A stretch of 64,000 nucleotides of DNA from an uncultured Verrucomicrobiales bacterium (GTDB lineage Bacteria > Verrucomicrobiota > Verrucomicrobiia > Verrucomicrobiales > Akkermansiaceae), in the NCBI GenBank assembly GCA_937885815.1, contig CALABM010000066.1, positions 36,171 to 100,170 of the forward strand, written 5' to 3'. Made by a program: the position numbers and the translations under genes. Below, one piece after another: positions 40,588 to 50,548 of this stretch (position 1 is its first letter; each line of letters begins with the position of its first letter). The notes beneath the pieces were generated by a model. It was not told the origin of the DNA and did no database searches. It saw only the letters and a program-made list of their open reading frames with translations.

Positions 40588-42714
40588 ATGCCTGAAAAGA
40601 ACAACAAGAAACCCGAGGTTCTGGACCTTCTCGGTGGTACCAAGAAGAAAAAAGCTGCTGCACCAGCTCAGAAAGCCGCGGCCCCGAAGCCTGCAGCCAC
40701 TGCAGAGCCCGCCCGCAAAGCTCAGCCCGCTCCGGTAAAGAAAGAGGCCGCGCCCCGCAGAGAGGCTCTCGATTTGCTGGGTGCCCCCAAGAAAAAGGCA
40801 CCTGCTCCCCGTAAGGAGACGCCCAAGGTTGAGCCCGTCCAAAAGCCTGAGCCTGTAAAAGAGGCTCCCGCCCCTGTGAAGGAAGCGCCGAAAGCAGCAC
40901 CGGCCCCTGCTCCGGCAGCTAGTGGCGACAAAGTCATCAACGTGAAGCCTCCGGTCTCTGTAGCAGACCTTGCTGCACAGATGAACCTGAAACCCTTTAA
41001 GCTCATTGCTGAGTTGCTTCCCATGGGCGTGTTTGCAAATCCTGCCACTACTCTTGACAGCGACCAAGTAGCAGCGTTGTGCGAAAAGCACGGTTTCGCT
41101 TTTGAGCGCGTGAAGCGTGAAAAAGGTGCTGGCGTGAAGGCCCCCGTGGAGGTAGTGAAGGAACCCGAACCCGTTGCGGTGGAAGAAGAGCCCGATGACG
41201 TGCTGAAGGTTCGTACCCCCATCATTACTGTAATGGGTCACGTAGACCATGGCAAAACATCCCTGCTGGACTACATTCGCCGCACCAAAGTGGTGGCCGG
41301 TGAAGCCGGTGGTATTACACAGCACATCGGTGCATACTCAGTGAACCACGGAGGCAATGTTCTTACCTTCATTGATACTCCCGGTCACGCCATCTTCACA
41401 GAGATGCGCGCTCGCGGTGCCGACGTAACCGATATCGTGGTATTGGTTGTTGCAGCTAATGACGGTATCATGCCCCAGACTCGCGAAGCGATTACACATG
41501 CTAAGGCTGCCGGTAAGACCATCATTGTGGCCGTGAACAAGTGCGATTTACCCGCAGCTGACCCTGTGCGTGTTCGCACCCAGCTGATGGAAGAAGGCCT
41601 TATGCCCACGGATTTCGGTGGTGAGATTGAGTGCGTGGATGTATCTGCCCACACAGGTGCAGGTATTGACGACCTGCTCGACCTCCTCTGCCTGCAGGCC
41701 GAAGTGCTCGAGCTCAAGGCAAATCCCCGTGCAAACTGCCGCGCCTCCATCATTGAGGCCCGTATGGAACAGGGTAAGGGCAGCTCTGCAACTGTAATCG
41801 TTCAGAGTGGTACACTTAAGGTTGGTATGCCCTTCATCTGCGGTCCCTATGCCGGTAAGATTAAGACACTCTTCAACGACCAAGGCAAGTCTATTAAGAA
41901 GGTTACTCCCGGCATGCCTGCTGAGGTTTCCGGTTTCCTCCAGACTCCGAACGTGGGTGACGAGCTCGTGGAAATGGATAACGAGCGCGCAGCCCGTAAG
42001 CTTGCGGAAGAGCGACAGGAAGAACTTCGTCAGGCTCGCCTGAGTGCACCGCGCCGCTCCCGAATGGAGGACATTCTGGCTATGATGGGTGATGGCAGCC
42101 AGAAGGCTGTGCTGAAGCTGTACCTCAAGGGTGACGTGCAGGGTTCCGTGGAAGCCATTAAGAAGGCCATTCTTGATATCCACAGTGATAAGGTAGAGTG
42201 CCAGTTCATCGGTGCTGCTGCCGGTCCGATTTCCGAGAGTGATGTTCTGCTTGCCTCCTCTTCTGACGCCGTCATTCTCGGCTTCAACGTAAAGGTGGAA
42301 AGCAACGCAGTGAAAGCCGTGAAGCGTGAAGGCGTTCAGGTGAAGATTTACTCCATCGTTTACGAGCTTATCGATCAGGTTAAGGACGCCATGCTCGGCC
42401 TGCTTGAACCCGAGACCCGTGAGACCGTTCTGGGTCACGCAGAAATCAGACAGGTGTTCAAGTTGAACAAAGGCCGCGCTGCTGGGTCTTATGTATCGGA
42501 CGGCAAGATGCTGCGCACCGCTGAAGCCCGCGTTCTTCGCGATGGTCAGGTGGTATTTGACGGCAAGATGTCCACACTTCGTCGCTTCCAGGATGAAGTG
42601 GAAGAAGTCAAGGCCGGCCTTGAATGCGGTATCCGCCTCGCTGATTACAACGATTACGAGGAAGGTGACGTCATCGAGTGCTACTCCCTTGAGAAGATTA
42701 AGCAAACCCTCTGA
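40588..42714 (+). CDS. infB: Translation initiation factor IF-2
   Basis: A 708-residue IF-2 that brings initiator tRNA to the ribosome. Residues 1-115 are a low-complexity Lys/Ala/Pro tail with two LDLLG repeats (LDLLGGTKKKK and LDLLGAPKKK). An IF2_N-like helical segment with VSVADLAAQMNLKPFKLI follows. The GTPase domain has GHVDHGKTS (217-225), DTPGH (263-267) and NKCD (317-320), then the beta-barrel and the C-terminal domains. It is the second gene of the operon, 59 bases after nusA. A putative 59-base gap holds no other gene. Confidence 0.95.
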   Translation: MPEKNNKKPEVLDLLGGTKKKKAAAPAQKAAAPKPAATAEPARKAQPAPVKKEAAPRREALDLLGAPKKKAPAPRKETPKVEPVQKPEPVKEAPAPVKEAPKAAPAPAPAASGDKVINVKPPVSVADLAAQMNLKPFKLIAELLPMGVFANPATTLDSDQVAALCEKHGFAFERVKREKGAGVKAPVEVVKEPEPVAVEEEPDDVLKVRTPIITVMGHVDHGKTSLLDYIRRTKVVAGEAGGITQHIGAYSVNHGGNVLTFIDTPGHAIFTEMRARGADVTDIVVLVVAANDGIMPQTREAITHAKAAGKTIIVAVNKCDLPAADPVRVRTQLMEEGLMPTDFGGEIECVDVSAHTGAGIDDLLDLLCLQAEVLELKANPRANCRASIIEARMEQGKGSSATVIVQSGTLKVGMPFICGPYAGKIKTLFNDQGKSIKKVTPGMPAEVSGFLQTPNVGDELVEMDNERAARKLAEERQEELRQARLSAPRRSRMEDILAMMGDGSQKAVLKLYLKGDVQGSVEAIKKAILDIHSDKVECQFIGAAAGPISESDVLLASSSDAVILGFNVKVESNAVKAVKREGVQVKIYSIVYELIDQVKDAMLGLLEPETRETVLGHAEIRQVFKLNKGRAAGSYVSDGKMLRTAEARVLRDGQVVFDGKMSTLRRFQDEVEEVKAGLECGIRLADYNDYEEGDVIECYSLEKIKQTL

Positions 42715-42729
42715 TTATAATCACCATAT

Positions 42730-43116
42730 ATGGCAACACGTCGCCTCGATAAAGTTAACGAGTTGATGAAACGCGAAATCGGCTCTTTCATTCAGAAAGA
42801 GTTCGAGTGGAACGGCACCATCGTCTCCATCCTTCAGGTCGAAATCACAGAAGACCTGAAGGAGGGGCGCGTGTGGGTAGGCGTGGTGGGGCGTATGTCT
42901 CCCGCTCAGGTTATTGAAAAACTCACGAAGAATCGTGGCGTTATTCAGAAAGCAGTCAGCAAGCGAGTCGTTCTTCGGAACACGCCCCGCCTCACTTTCA
43001 AGTACGATAATTCTGCCCAGCGAGGTGTTGAACTCGTCAATCTGCTGGACGATATTGACAAAAACCTTCCGAAAGCCCCGCCCCTTCCAGAGGGCGAATT
43101 TGACCCTGAAATCTGA
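42730..43116 (+). CDS. rbfA: Ribosome-binding factor A
   Basis: A 128-residue 30S maturation factor with the KH-like RbfA fold. The opening RRLDKVNELMKREIGSFIQKEF, the VSILQVEITEDLKEGRVWVGVVG strand and the NTPRLTFKYDNSAQRGVELVNLLDDI end match the family well. The order nusA-infB-rbfA is widely conserved. It lies 15 bases after infB. Confidence 0.93.
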   Translation: MATRRLDKVNELMKREIGSFIQKEFEWNGTIVSILQVEITEDLKEGRVWVGVVGRMSPAQVIEKLTKNRGVIQKAVSKRVVLRNTPRLTFKYDNSAQRGVELVNLLDDIDKNLPKAPPLPEGEFDPEI

Positions 43117-43140
43117 TTTACCTCACCCAAATCAGAATAT

Positions 43141-46100
43141 ATGAGCAGAAAACTCATCATCAGACGAGTCGGTACCAAAATACCAACCGTGTGTTTGGTG
43201 ATTTTTCTGCTTATAACAACTATCATCAGTTGGCTGACCCTCGCAGGGCTGCCTGATTCAGTTCTGCGAGAAATTGAAAAATCAGCGGCGGATGCAGGCC
43301 TGCACCTGAAGCTGGACGGAGTATATCTGGAGCCCTACAGAGGCTTTTCCGTACGAGCGGAGGGAGTTCGCCTTTACGCCAAGGAGCAGGAGCAAGCTCC
43401 TTTGGCTAGCATTAAAGCTGTATCCTGCAAGCTGAATCTCATTCAGCTGATGAACGGTGAGTTTCCGCTCAGAAAACTGAATATCCGCGAAGGCGATATC
43501 TCCTTGCCTGTTACCAACGCTCCGGGTGAAACACTACAAGCAAGCGGTATCACTCTCGTTGCTACCATTAATAAAAACGGGGATCTCCATATCAGCTCAG
43601 GCGCGCTGCAACTCCAAGGCGTTAGCATTAAAGTCAACGCAAAGATTGATAATTTTACTCAGCTTATCAATCAGGAGTCTGGTAGCGGAAACGAGCCTTC
43701 AGAAAGTGAGCCCCTTGACATTTCGGAGTTACTAGCAAGATACTCATCCTATACTGATGAGACATATCACTTCATCCAAAAGCAAAACTGGAGTGAAGCC
43801 GAGGCCCCTGCATTCCGCCTGAACATCACCAAGCAAGGAGAACCGGTTATTACCCTCGAGGGCGAAATGCCCCGTTATGATTTTGATATTCACAAACTCA
43901 GGAATATACGGCTTTCCATCGCATATCGTAATAATACCATCACAATAAATAACCTGCGATTCTCAACGATTGAGCCGCCTTCCGATACTTCGTTACAGGC
44001 AGGTTATGTAATTCAATCCAGAGAATTAGGGCTGCGTTTCAAAAGCACGGCATCACTGGTGCCCATGCTAACTCAAATGCTCGGTGAGGATGATGCAGGG
44101 ATTCTGTCCAAGATTACTCACAGTCCACAAGACGCGCCCACCATTAAGCTGAATGGTAGCTTCAACCTCAGCGAAAACTATTCCATCGAAAACATAAGGC
44201 TGGACGGCGAGCTCGAGCAGAAGAATCTCTTTATCGGAGATAATAAAATTAACCTCGTTTCTCTCGAGTTCTTCTACAGAAACGGCAACTTCAACATCAA
44301 GAGACTGGAGTTTAAGTACAACAACAGCAACCTGAGCTTGCTGGCTACTGCTAATAACGGCGAAGGCACTGCCTCTCTCGTTGCGGATGTAGATGTTAAC
44401 CAGACTCTGGCTATCATCAACGAGTTCACTGAATCACCCATTACTCTGCCCGATGATTTAGACCTCGGTGACCGTGTGAAGCTTACCCTGCAAGCCGCTC
44501 TGACGACTCCGAACTTTGAAGAAGGCGAAAAAGACTGGCAACTTTTTACGCCAAATGTTCATAATCTTAAACTGACGCTTTCAACAGAACACGTGAATGC
44601 CGGCGGAGTAAGTCTCACCCGCCCGGATATCAGGCTAATGATTAACGGCATTAGACAGACAAATGATAAAATCCCCACAAATGCCGAAGAAATTAACCTC
44701 ACTCTTTCGGCAGACGAAGTAAGCGCAGACGGATTGCGTGTAAATGGATTCCGAGCAGATACCGTGCTCAAGGGCATCAGCTACCTGAACAATGAGTTGC
44801 TGATAAATACTCTGGAGATTCTTCCGGTAGAAGAACAGCTGATAAGTAACGCAGAATATGGTGATTCTAAGATTAATGGAGTCAGCATGGGCCTGACGCT
44901 GAACGGAATCAGATACCAGAATAATCAGCTCAGCATAGAAAATACGAAGGCTAGTCTTTCTGCGGCATCCTTAACCCACAAAGATACGCTAATTTCAGGA
45001 TTAAAACTACTTATCCCGGAGGTTTCTCAGCTTTCCCCGCTGGAACATCACACCAAGCTCTTCCACTCTGCAAATCTGGATTTCTCTGTCGAAAACATCA
45101 GCCATGCAAATACGAAGCTTGGTCACCTGAGTGCAACATTGCATATGACCGAAGGTGAGCAAGGTTCTGCGAGCATTAGCTTTGCCGCGGAGTCTGCCGG
45201 GCACGGCCAATCCTTAAACGAGTGCCATGCAGACATAGACTGGACAGATGAACGTAACATTCTCTTCACCGGAGTTACTCTTAAGCTCTTTCCTTCCGGT
45301 TATCTGGACATATTAGAGCAGTTCGATATAACTATACCTCAGATTAAACTGCCGGATACACTGAGTGCAAATGGAAGCTTTGCACTCGATAGTGAGACGA
45401 TGCATGTAAAAAATGCCGAGATTGACCTCCGCATTCCGGAGCTGGTGAGAACGCCGCACAAAATCGTAGCCTTCAGGGGCAGTGAAATTCCGATAGGCAT
45501 TGTAGCAAAAATTAACCTTGATGCAGCAGAAAATGGAGAGTATGACTATAAGGCAGACCTCACAGTCACTCACAACAATAACAGCCTTGAGGCTGAAATC
45601 AACGGCACCACAGCCGGCCGCCTGCACGTAACAGGCCGTAACGATATTCGCGCTGATATCGTTGACAGGCTCATAGACTCTTCAGACGCACATGAAATCA
45701 TCCGCGATTTCAAGTTCACGGCAAACAGCTCCAATGATATCACCGGAATTGATGTCACTGTGGATTATTCCAATGGGCTCAGCGTGGATAGCTACTGTGA
45801 TGTAGACCTGAGAAACACGGCTTACCAACTTGCTGTAATTGAGGAAGACTCTTCCGGCAGAGAGCGTGTTCGCCAAGATTTGGGGAACAATCCCTATACG
45901 GACGTAAGACAAGGCCTCTGCTATGTCAGAGCGAAAGTACGCTATGACCAAAAGGTGAACGGCACCCCGATTAAAGATGAGTGCAGCATTACCATAGGTA
46001 ATATCACCATGGTCTATGATAATTCAGCTTGGCTTTCCCGGCAAGACTTCAGCGCTCTGGGATTTTCCGCGTCTGAGCTCAGAAATCTCCGGCATGCTCA

Positions 46101-47232
46101 CCGCCATACAACTCTGAAGGGTGACGCCGTTATCATTGATGTAGAGAACAGTTTCGTAGAGCTGGTCAATGTAAAGGGCAGCGTGTTCCCCGGCTACTCT
46201 CTGGGCATGTTCTTCGCGCCGCTTCATGAGTTTCTGGAAGATGTCATTATGCCGACGCCTGCCGACATTGAGACCCGGAGCTGTGTATTCCCCATATACT
46301 CTGACTGCACACGGCCTATGAGCGGCACCATTCGTGCAGCCTCACCGCGCAAATGTGGATTCCGATTTTTGGGTACCACCATTCCGCTCACTGGCTTCAG
46401 CGGATTCATCCGGATAACGGATGATTATCTTCTGCTGGATCAGATGAATGCAGCCTGCTGGGAAGGTGTGTTGGATGCTACAGTGAAAATCGGCATCTCC
46501 GGCAGACGCACCAGCTTTGATGGTCTGGTCAATGCGAGAAATATGAATCTGAGCAGCATTCTGGCCTCATACAACACAAAGTTCAGTTCAGCACTCTGTA
46601 ATGGGCAGCTCAGATTCCGCTCCCCTTCCCCGGATATCAATGACATTCAGGGATATGGCCACATCAGCGTAGTGAACGGCGACCTGATGGGCTCCACCAT
46701 TTTCCACCCCATTGGTGAACTAGTATCGGACCTTCCGGCCAAGTTGCTCCTGCTGGAATCAGCCGCGGAAAGTCAGGAGGCCGGTAATGAACCAAGCTAC
46801 ATTGCCAGTGCATTCTCAGGCACGGGTAATGCCATTAGTGCCATAGGGCGGAAAGCCAGAGTACTGCCGGGTTACAATCACATCTTCTCCTATGACATTC
46901 AGGACGCATACGCGAATTTTGTCATTGCTGATGGACATCTGAGAGCCTATGAGATGAAAGCCATGGGCTATAATCTGGAGGTGGATATGAAGCTGGATAT
47001 TAATCTGGACACGCTCTATATTCACGGTAATCTCTGGCCGAAGGTAACAAGCCTGCCCACCCTTATCCTTTCACCTGTCACGTTCCTCTCCGACTTCATG
47101 ATTGACATCATCATATATGGCACCATTGATGAACTGGACTGGAAGTTTGGTCTGGACCGCCGTATCAATGGTGACAGACCCTCAGCAACATCCGAGCCCG
47201 GGAGCGGTAACTACCGCCCACGGGCCCGATAA
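43141..47232 (+). CDS. Large AsmA/TamB-like membrane-anchored protein
   Basis: A 1363-residue protein with one N-terminal membrane helix (about residues 15-36) and a very long, beta-rich rest rich in Asn, Ser and Ile. The first 120 residues have the AsmA-like pattern (DGVYLEPYRGFSVRAEGVRL, PLASIKAVSCKLNLIQLMNGEFPLRKLNI, split). The C-terminal 400 residues resemble the AsmA-like C-terminal domain (GHISVVNGDLMGSTIFHPIGELVS and the last ADGHLRAYEMKAMGYNLEVDMKLD). Such proteins bridge inner and outer membranes and carry phospholipids. It follows rbfA after 24 bases. The specific subfamily (AsmA, YhdP, TamB, DUF3971) is not clear. Confidence 0.72.
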   Translation: MSRKLIIRRVGTKIPTVCLVIFLLITTIISWLTLAGLPDSVLREIEKSAADAGLHLKLDGVYLEPYRGFSVRAEGVRLYAKEQEQAPLASIKAVSCKLNLIQLMNGEFPLRKLNIREGDISLPVTNAPGETLQASGITLVATINKNGDLHISSGALQLQGVSIKVNAKIDNFTQLINQESGSGNEPSESEPLDISELLARYSSYTDETYHFIQKQNWSEAEAPAFRLNITKQGEPVITLEGEMPRYDFDIHKLRNIRLSIAYRNNTITINNLRFSTIEPPSDTSLQAGYVIQSRELGLRFKSTASLVPMLTQMLGEDDAGILSKITHSPQDAPTIKLNGSFNLSENYSIENIRLDGELEQKNLFIGDNKINLVSLEFFYRNGNFNIKRLEFKYNNSNLSLLATANNGEGTASLVADVDVNQTLAIINEFTESPITLPDDLDLGDRVKLTLQAALTTPNFEEGEKDWQLFTPNVHNLKLTLSTEHVNAGGVSLTRPDIRLMINGIRQTNDKIPTNAEEINLTLSADEVSADGLRVNGFRADTVLKGISYLNNELLINTLEILPVEEQLISNAEYGDSKINGVSMGLTLNGIRYQNNQLSIENTKASLSAASLTHKDTLISGLKLLIPEVSQLSPLEHHTKLFHSANLDFSVENISHANTKLGHLSATLHMTEGEQGSASISFAAESAGHGQSLNECHADIDWTDERNILFTGVTLKLFPSGYLDILEQFDITIPQIKLPDTLSANGSFALDSETMHVKNAEIDLRIPELVRTPHKIVAFRGSEIPIGIVAKINLDAAENGEYDYKADLTVTHNNNSLEAEINGTTAGRLHVTGRNDIRADIVDRLIDSSDAHEIIRDFKFTANSSNDITGIDVTVDYSNGLSVDSYCDVDLRNTAYQLAVIEEDSSGRERVRQDLGNNPYTDVRQGLCYVRAKVRYDQKVNGTPIKDECSITIGNITMVYDNSAWLSRQDFSALGFSASELRNLRHAHRHTTLKGDAVIIDVENSFVELVNVKGSVFPGYSLGMFFAPLHEFLEDVIMPTPADIETRSCVFPIYSDCTRPMSGTIRAASPRKCGFRFLGTTIPLTGFSGFIRITDDYLLLDQMNAACWEGVLDATVKIGISGRRTSFDGLVNARNMNLSSILASYNTKFSSALCNGQLRFRSPSPDINDIQGYGHISVVNGDLMGSTIFHPIGELVSDLPAKLLLLESAAESQEAGNEPSYIASAFSGTGNAISAIGRKARVLPGYNHIFSYDIQDAYANFVIADGHLRAYEMKAMGYNLEVDMKLDINLDTLYIHGNLWPKVTSLPTLILSPVTFLSDFMIDIIIYGTIDELDWKFGLDRRINGDRPSATSEPGSGNYRPRAR

Positions 47233-47252
47233 AAATCAGCGCTGAAACGGGC

Positions 47253-48515
47253 TCAGCGCCCGGACATTCCATATTCAATGATAACAGCGGCCTCACTCTC
47301 AATGGCGCTGTTCTCCTGGTTCAGAAGCTCCATCCGCATGTCATAGATGAGGGAATCTCTGTTCAGAAGCCCCTCTGCGTTAGTTATAGGCGTTTCAAGC
47401 TGGTACTGTATACGCTTCTCCATGTAACTTCTCCAGCTCTGGTAATCCTGAACACTGCGGCGCAGCTGTGAAAGCTTATGCTTATGCTCCATGATGGAAG
47501 CTTGCACCTCACGCTGAACATTCTCGTAATTCTCTTTTCTATCCTGATACATATTCCACGTATCAAGCTGAGTATCTACCGTATAACCCAGATTAAGATT
47601 CAAGCGAGTGTCATCCCCCCCGAGGAAAGTACCTTGGTATGTACCGCCGGTGGAGGAGAAAAGTGAGGGACTATATAAATGAGCGTTAATGGTGGGCAAA
47701 TACTGAAGTGCGATTCCGTACTGAGCCAGATGAGCCTGTTCCAGTCGAATAGCAAAACGGCAGGCGGAAAGCTCATCCAGCTTATCAAAGCGGGGCAGAT
47801 ACGAATCCCAATTCACACGAGGCATGGATTCCGGAAGAATCTGCCAGCGGGCAGTATAATCCCCCAGCAAATCTGCGATGTTTTTCCAGTGCTGTGAATC
47901 ATTCAAGCGTCTGGTATTCTCGGAAAGCATTCTGGAGCCCTCAGGCTGGGTATTAGGCCTAGAATCTTCCAGCGCGCGGCGCCTCAGCTCTACATCACGC
48001 CTCCGCACCTCGGAATAGAGTCTGGAAGTCAATTCACGCTCTCTGAGCTCTCTGGATTTGATGGCAGCAAACGTGTTAGCACGCGATGCATACACCCGGT
48101 ATGGGATATTTGTAATAGTGGGAAGAGAGAAAGTAACGTTTACGTTAGAGTTCAAATCATCCGTGCGGTAAGTTCCGGTAAGCTCACTGAGGGTTTTAGT
48201 AAAATACCCATAGTAGGACACCCCCGGAATCATGTCCGTATAAATACTCATCCCTTCGCGCTCACAGCGAGCAATAGTTGAGTTTAGCTTCTGGAGGTCT
48301 ATGTTATTATTATAAATCATATAGAGGGCCTGCTGCCAAGAGATGGTACGTATTGGCAACTGCTCCCATTCTTTTGCCTGAGAAAAGCTCATCTGCACGT
48401 CCGCCGTCACCTCAGCAAGCCTCTTCTCCACACTGCAGCCGCACAGCCCACATACAGCCGCAGCTGTTAACATCACGCCGGCTGCGCCATACTTTGTCTG
48501 CCAGAAAGTGTTCAT
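47253..48515 (-). CDS. TolC-like outer-membrane efflux lipoprotein
   Basis: A 420-residue lipoprotein of the outer-membrane factor (TolC/NodT) type. The lipobox is LCGC with C27. The mature part begins with the usual coiled-coil start (WQQALYMIYNNNIDLQKLNSTI), has extended helices (LRERELTSRLYSEVRRRDVELRRRALE), a strand-like region YLPTINAHLYSPSLFSS, a second amphipathic strand DDTRLNLNLGYTVD, and a final long helix (VQREVQASIMEHKHKLSQLRR). The repeat of two half-units is typical but weak. It is the second gene after the LplT-like carrier, 12 bases away. A periplasmic adaptor (membrane-fusion protein) is missing from the region. Confidence 0.65.
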   Translation of the reverse strand: MNTFWQTKYGAAGVMLTAAAVCGLCGCSVEKRLAEVTADVQMSFSQAKEWEQLPIRTISWQQALYMIYNNNIDLQKLNSTIARCEREGMSIYTDMIPGVSYYGYFTKTLSELTGTYRTDDLNSNVNVTFSLPTITNIPYRVYASRANTFAAIKSRELRERELTSRLYSEVRRRDVELRRRALEDSRPNTQPEGSRMLSENTRRLNDSQHWKNIADLLGDYTARWQILPESMPRVNWDSYLPRFDKLDELSACRFAIRLEQAHLAQYGIALQYLPTINAHLYSPSLFSSTGGTYQGTFLGGDDTRLNLNLGYTVDTQLDTWNMYQDRKENYENVQREVQASIMEHKHKLSQLRRSVQDYQSWRSYMEKRIQYQLETPITNAEGLLNRDSLIYDMRMELLNQENSAIESEAAVIIEYGMSGR

Positions 48516-48527
48516 ATCAAATACAAA

Positions 48528-49793
48528 TCAGGAAAGGGTTCGGGTATTACGATAAATAAATATGGCCACCAATGCACTGCTGACAGCAAGAATTGCGCAC
48601 TGAGCCTGTGGAGTGATTCCCGCCAGCTTCATGCAGCCCTGAACCACCACGGACATAATGCCAAGAAAACAATCCACCAGATTGCCCGCAGCTATCACAT
48701 CCCCTCGCTTGTCATTATCTGCACGATCCTGCAAAAGTGCATTCAAAGGTACCAAATACCCTGCTGCCATGAAGCCGGTGAAGGCAAGAGAAACATAGAA
48801 TGCGGGGCTTCCATATGAAATGATTGCCAGCAGCAAACAGCCTAGCGTCATCCCCGCGCCACCTAAAGTTGCAACCCATGTACGAATGCGACGGGCACAA
48901 ATAACGGAGGCCGTCACGCCACCGAGAATGGAGCCTCCGCTTATCCATGCCATCAGCAGAGCGGAATCCTTCTGCTGGCCCAGCACCTGCATGAAATCGC
49001 TGGAAGAAGCCACCGGATTTGCCTCTGCAGCCATCTGAAGAGCGATAAGCATCATCGTACCGGCGATAAACCAGAAGTAGCCGATACCAATCTCACTGTT
49101 CCTTAGCACCGGCACACGCCAAATCATACGAAGCTGGGCAAAATGTTTCCAGAACAAGTTCCAGCGGAACGGGCGTCTGCTCTCCGGCTCAAAGTGAGGA
49201 ATGAAAAGGCTCAGGATGAAAACGGCTACTGCACCGCATGCGCAGCAGGCGCAAGGCCACGCGGCTGCTTCCCAGCCGGAATCTGGGCCCCACTTCTTCA
49301 GCAGACTATACTCAATGAACAAAGCGCCAATCTGCCCGAGCAATAGGGCCAGCATGGACGTAATCTCCAGAATACCACTGGCGAAACCAATGTTCTCAGA
49401 ACCAACTATATCCTTTACCAGCCCCTTCTTGGCAGGGCTGAAAAACATGGCCTGAATACAGAACACCGTGAAAAAGCCAATGGCAATCCACAGGCTGTGC
49501 ATAAAGAGGCCGGCGGTCATCCCCACCAGCACAATAACCTGCAACAGCACCATGGCCTGCAAAAGGCGAGTCTTGCTATAGCGGTCTGCCAGCCAACCGG
49601 CCAGCGGCGAAAACAGAACAAACGGAAGAACTATCAGCACAGAAAGAGAGTACTGAAGTTCCTTCATCATCCATATTCCCAAAGCAATGAGCAGGAACTG
49701 CACGCCTTTCTCATTCAGTGAGTTCATGGACTGAATGATACTCAGCCCCCAGAAGGAGCCCCACGGTGTTTTACTGTTTCCGGATTCACTCAT
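48528..49793 (-). CDS. MFS transporter, LplT-like (lysophospholipid type)
   Basis: A 421-residue 12-helix inner-membrane carrier similar to LplT-like members of the major facilitator superfamily. The signature after helix 2 is LAGWLADRYSKTRLL, and the strongly conserved FFSPAKKGLVKDIVG near residue 120 is typical of the LplT branch. No acyltransferase domain is fused or adjacent, unlike the usual LplT-Aas pair; instead a TolC-like lipoprotein gene follows. Its substrate may be lysophospholipids flipped into the cytoplasm, but export of another compound with the TolC-like partner is possible. Transcription comes from the left of the Sel1 gene terminator. Confidence 0.75.
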   Translation of the reverse strand: MSESGNSKTPWGSFWGLSIIQSMNSLNEKGVQFLLIALGIWMMKELQYSLSVLIVLPFVLFSPLAGWLADRYSKTRLLQAMVLLQVIVLVGMTAGLFMHSLWIAIGFFTVFCIQAMFFSPAKKGLVKDIVGSENIGFASGILEITSMLALLLGQIGALFIEYSLLKKWGPDSGWEAAAWPCACCACGAVAVFILSLFIPHFEPESRRPFRWNLFWKHFAQLRMIWRVPVLRNSEIGIGYFWFIAGTMMLIALQMAAEANPVASSSDFMQVLGQQKDSALLMAWISGGSILGGVTASVICARRIRTWVATLGGAGMTLGCLLLAIISYGSPAFYVSLAFTGFMAAGYLVPLNALLQDRADNDKRGDVIAAGNLVDCFLGIMSVVVQGCMKLAGITPQAQCAILAVSSALVAIFIYRNTRTLS

Positions 49794-49829
49794 TTATGTA
49801 TATGACCATCAATTTCAGCGTTATGAAAA

Positions 49830-49855
49830 AGCCGCGCGCCAGCAAGCGCGCGGCT
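49830..49855 (-). terminator. Terminator of the Sel1 gene
   Basis: Perfect 10-bp stem AGCCGCGCGC / GCGCGCGGCT with a 6-base loop. On the reverse strand it is followed by TTTTTCA. Confidence 0.82.
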
Positions 49856-49879
49856 GAAGAATGTTAGCAAAGCGGCCAA

Positions 49880-50515
49880 TTACTGCCACTCGTTATCCTG
49901 CATGAAAGCAGCAGCATTCTGATGCCCCTGGGCGGCGGCACGTCCAATCCAGAAGCGAGCCTGCTCCATATCCACCGGAACGCCGAGGCCATGGTAGTAA
50001 CTGCGGCCCAGATTGTACTGCCCGTTGGCGTTACCCATAAGTGCAGACTGATGGAAACACTCCGTAGCCTTGGCATGATTAGCTGTCACGCCTTCACCAT
50101 TACGATAGCAAAGGCCGAGATTATTATACGCATATGCATTACCTTGGGCCGCGGACTCCTGATACCAACGGAAGGCAGCATTCAGGTCTTTCGTTACACC
50201 ATAGCCTTCAGCGTAACAGGTGGCCAGATTGTCCTGAGCATCAGCATTTCCTGCCACAGCCGCCATTCTGTACCAGCGAACAGCCTCAGCAGGATTAGAC
50301 GTCACACCACGGCCGAAATCGTAGCACTTGCCCAGCGCCAGCTGAGCCTGTGCATTGCCGGCTTCAGCCGCGCTGCGATACAGGGGAAGAGCGGCAGTAT
50401 GATTACCGGCGGAGGCAAGTGCCGTAGCCTCCGCAAGTTGTTGTTCCGGAGTCTGGCAGCTGCTGAGCATAACCCCGGCAAGCAGTGCTCCGATGACAAG
50501 CATTTCCTTTTTCAT
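49880..50515 (-). CDS. Sel1-repeat lipoprotein
   Basis: A 211-residue lipoprotein with a signal ending LSSC (C20 lipidated) and about five Sel1-type TPR repeats. Each repeat has the pattern A..G.A.A...LG.CY..G.GV..N..EA..WY..AA (for example AQAQLALGKCYDFGRGV and AYAYNNLGLCYRNGEGV). Sel1 proteins act as adaptors in protein complexes. It is 33 bases downstream of trxB on the same strand; a weak internal promoter (TTGCTC, 18 bp, TATTAT) lies in between. A specific partner is not known. Confidence 0.88.
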   Translation of the reverse strand: MKKEMLVIGALLAGVMLSSCQTPEQQLAEATALASAGNHTAALPLYRSAAEAGNAQAQLALGKCYDFGRGVTSNPAEAVRWYRMAAVAGNADAQDNLATCYAEGYGVTKDLNAAFRWYQESAAQGNAYAYNNLGLCYRNGEGVTANHAKATECFHQSALMGNANGQYNLGRSYYHGLGVPVDMEQARFWIGRAAAQGHQNAAAFMQDNEWQ

Positions 50516-50548
50516 GGTGACAGATATGCGTGATAATATTCCCTAAAA

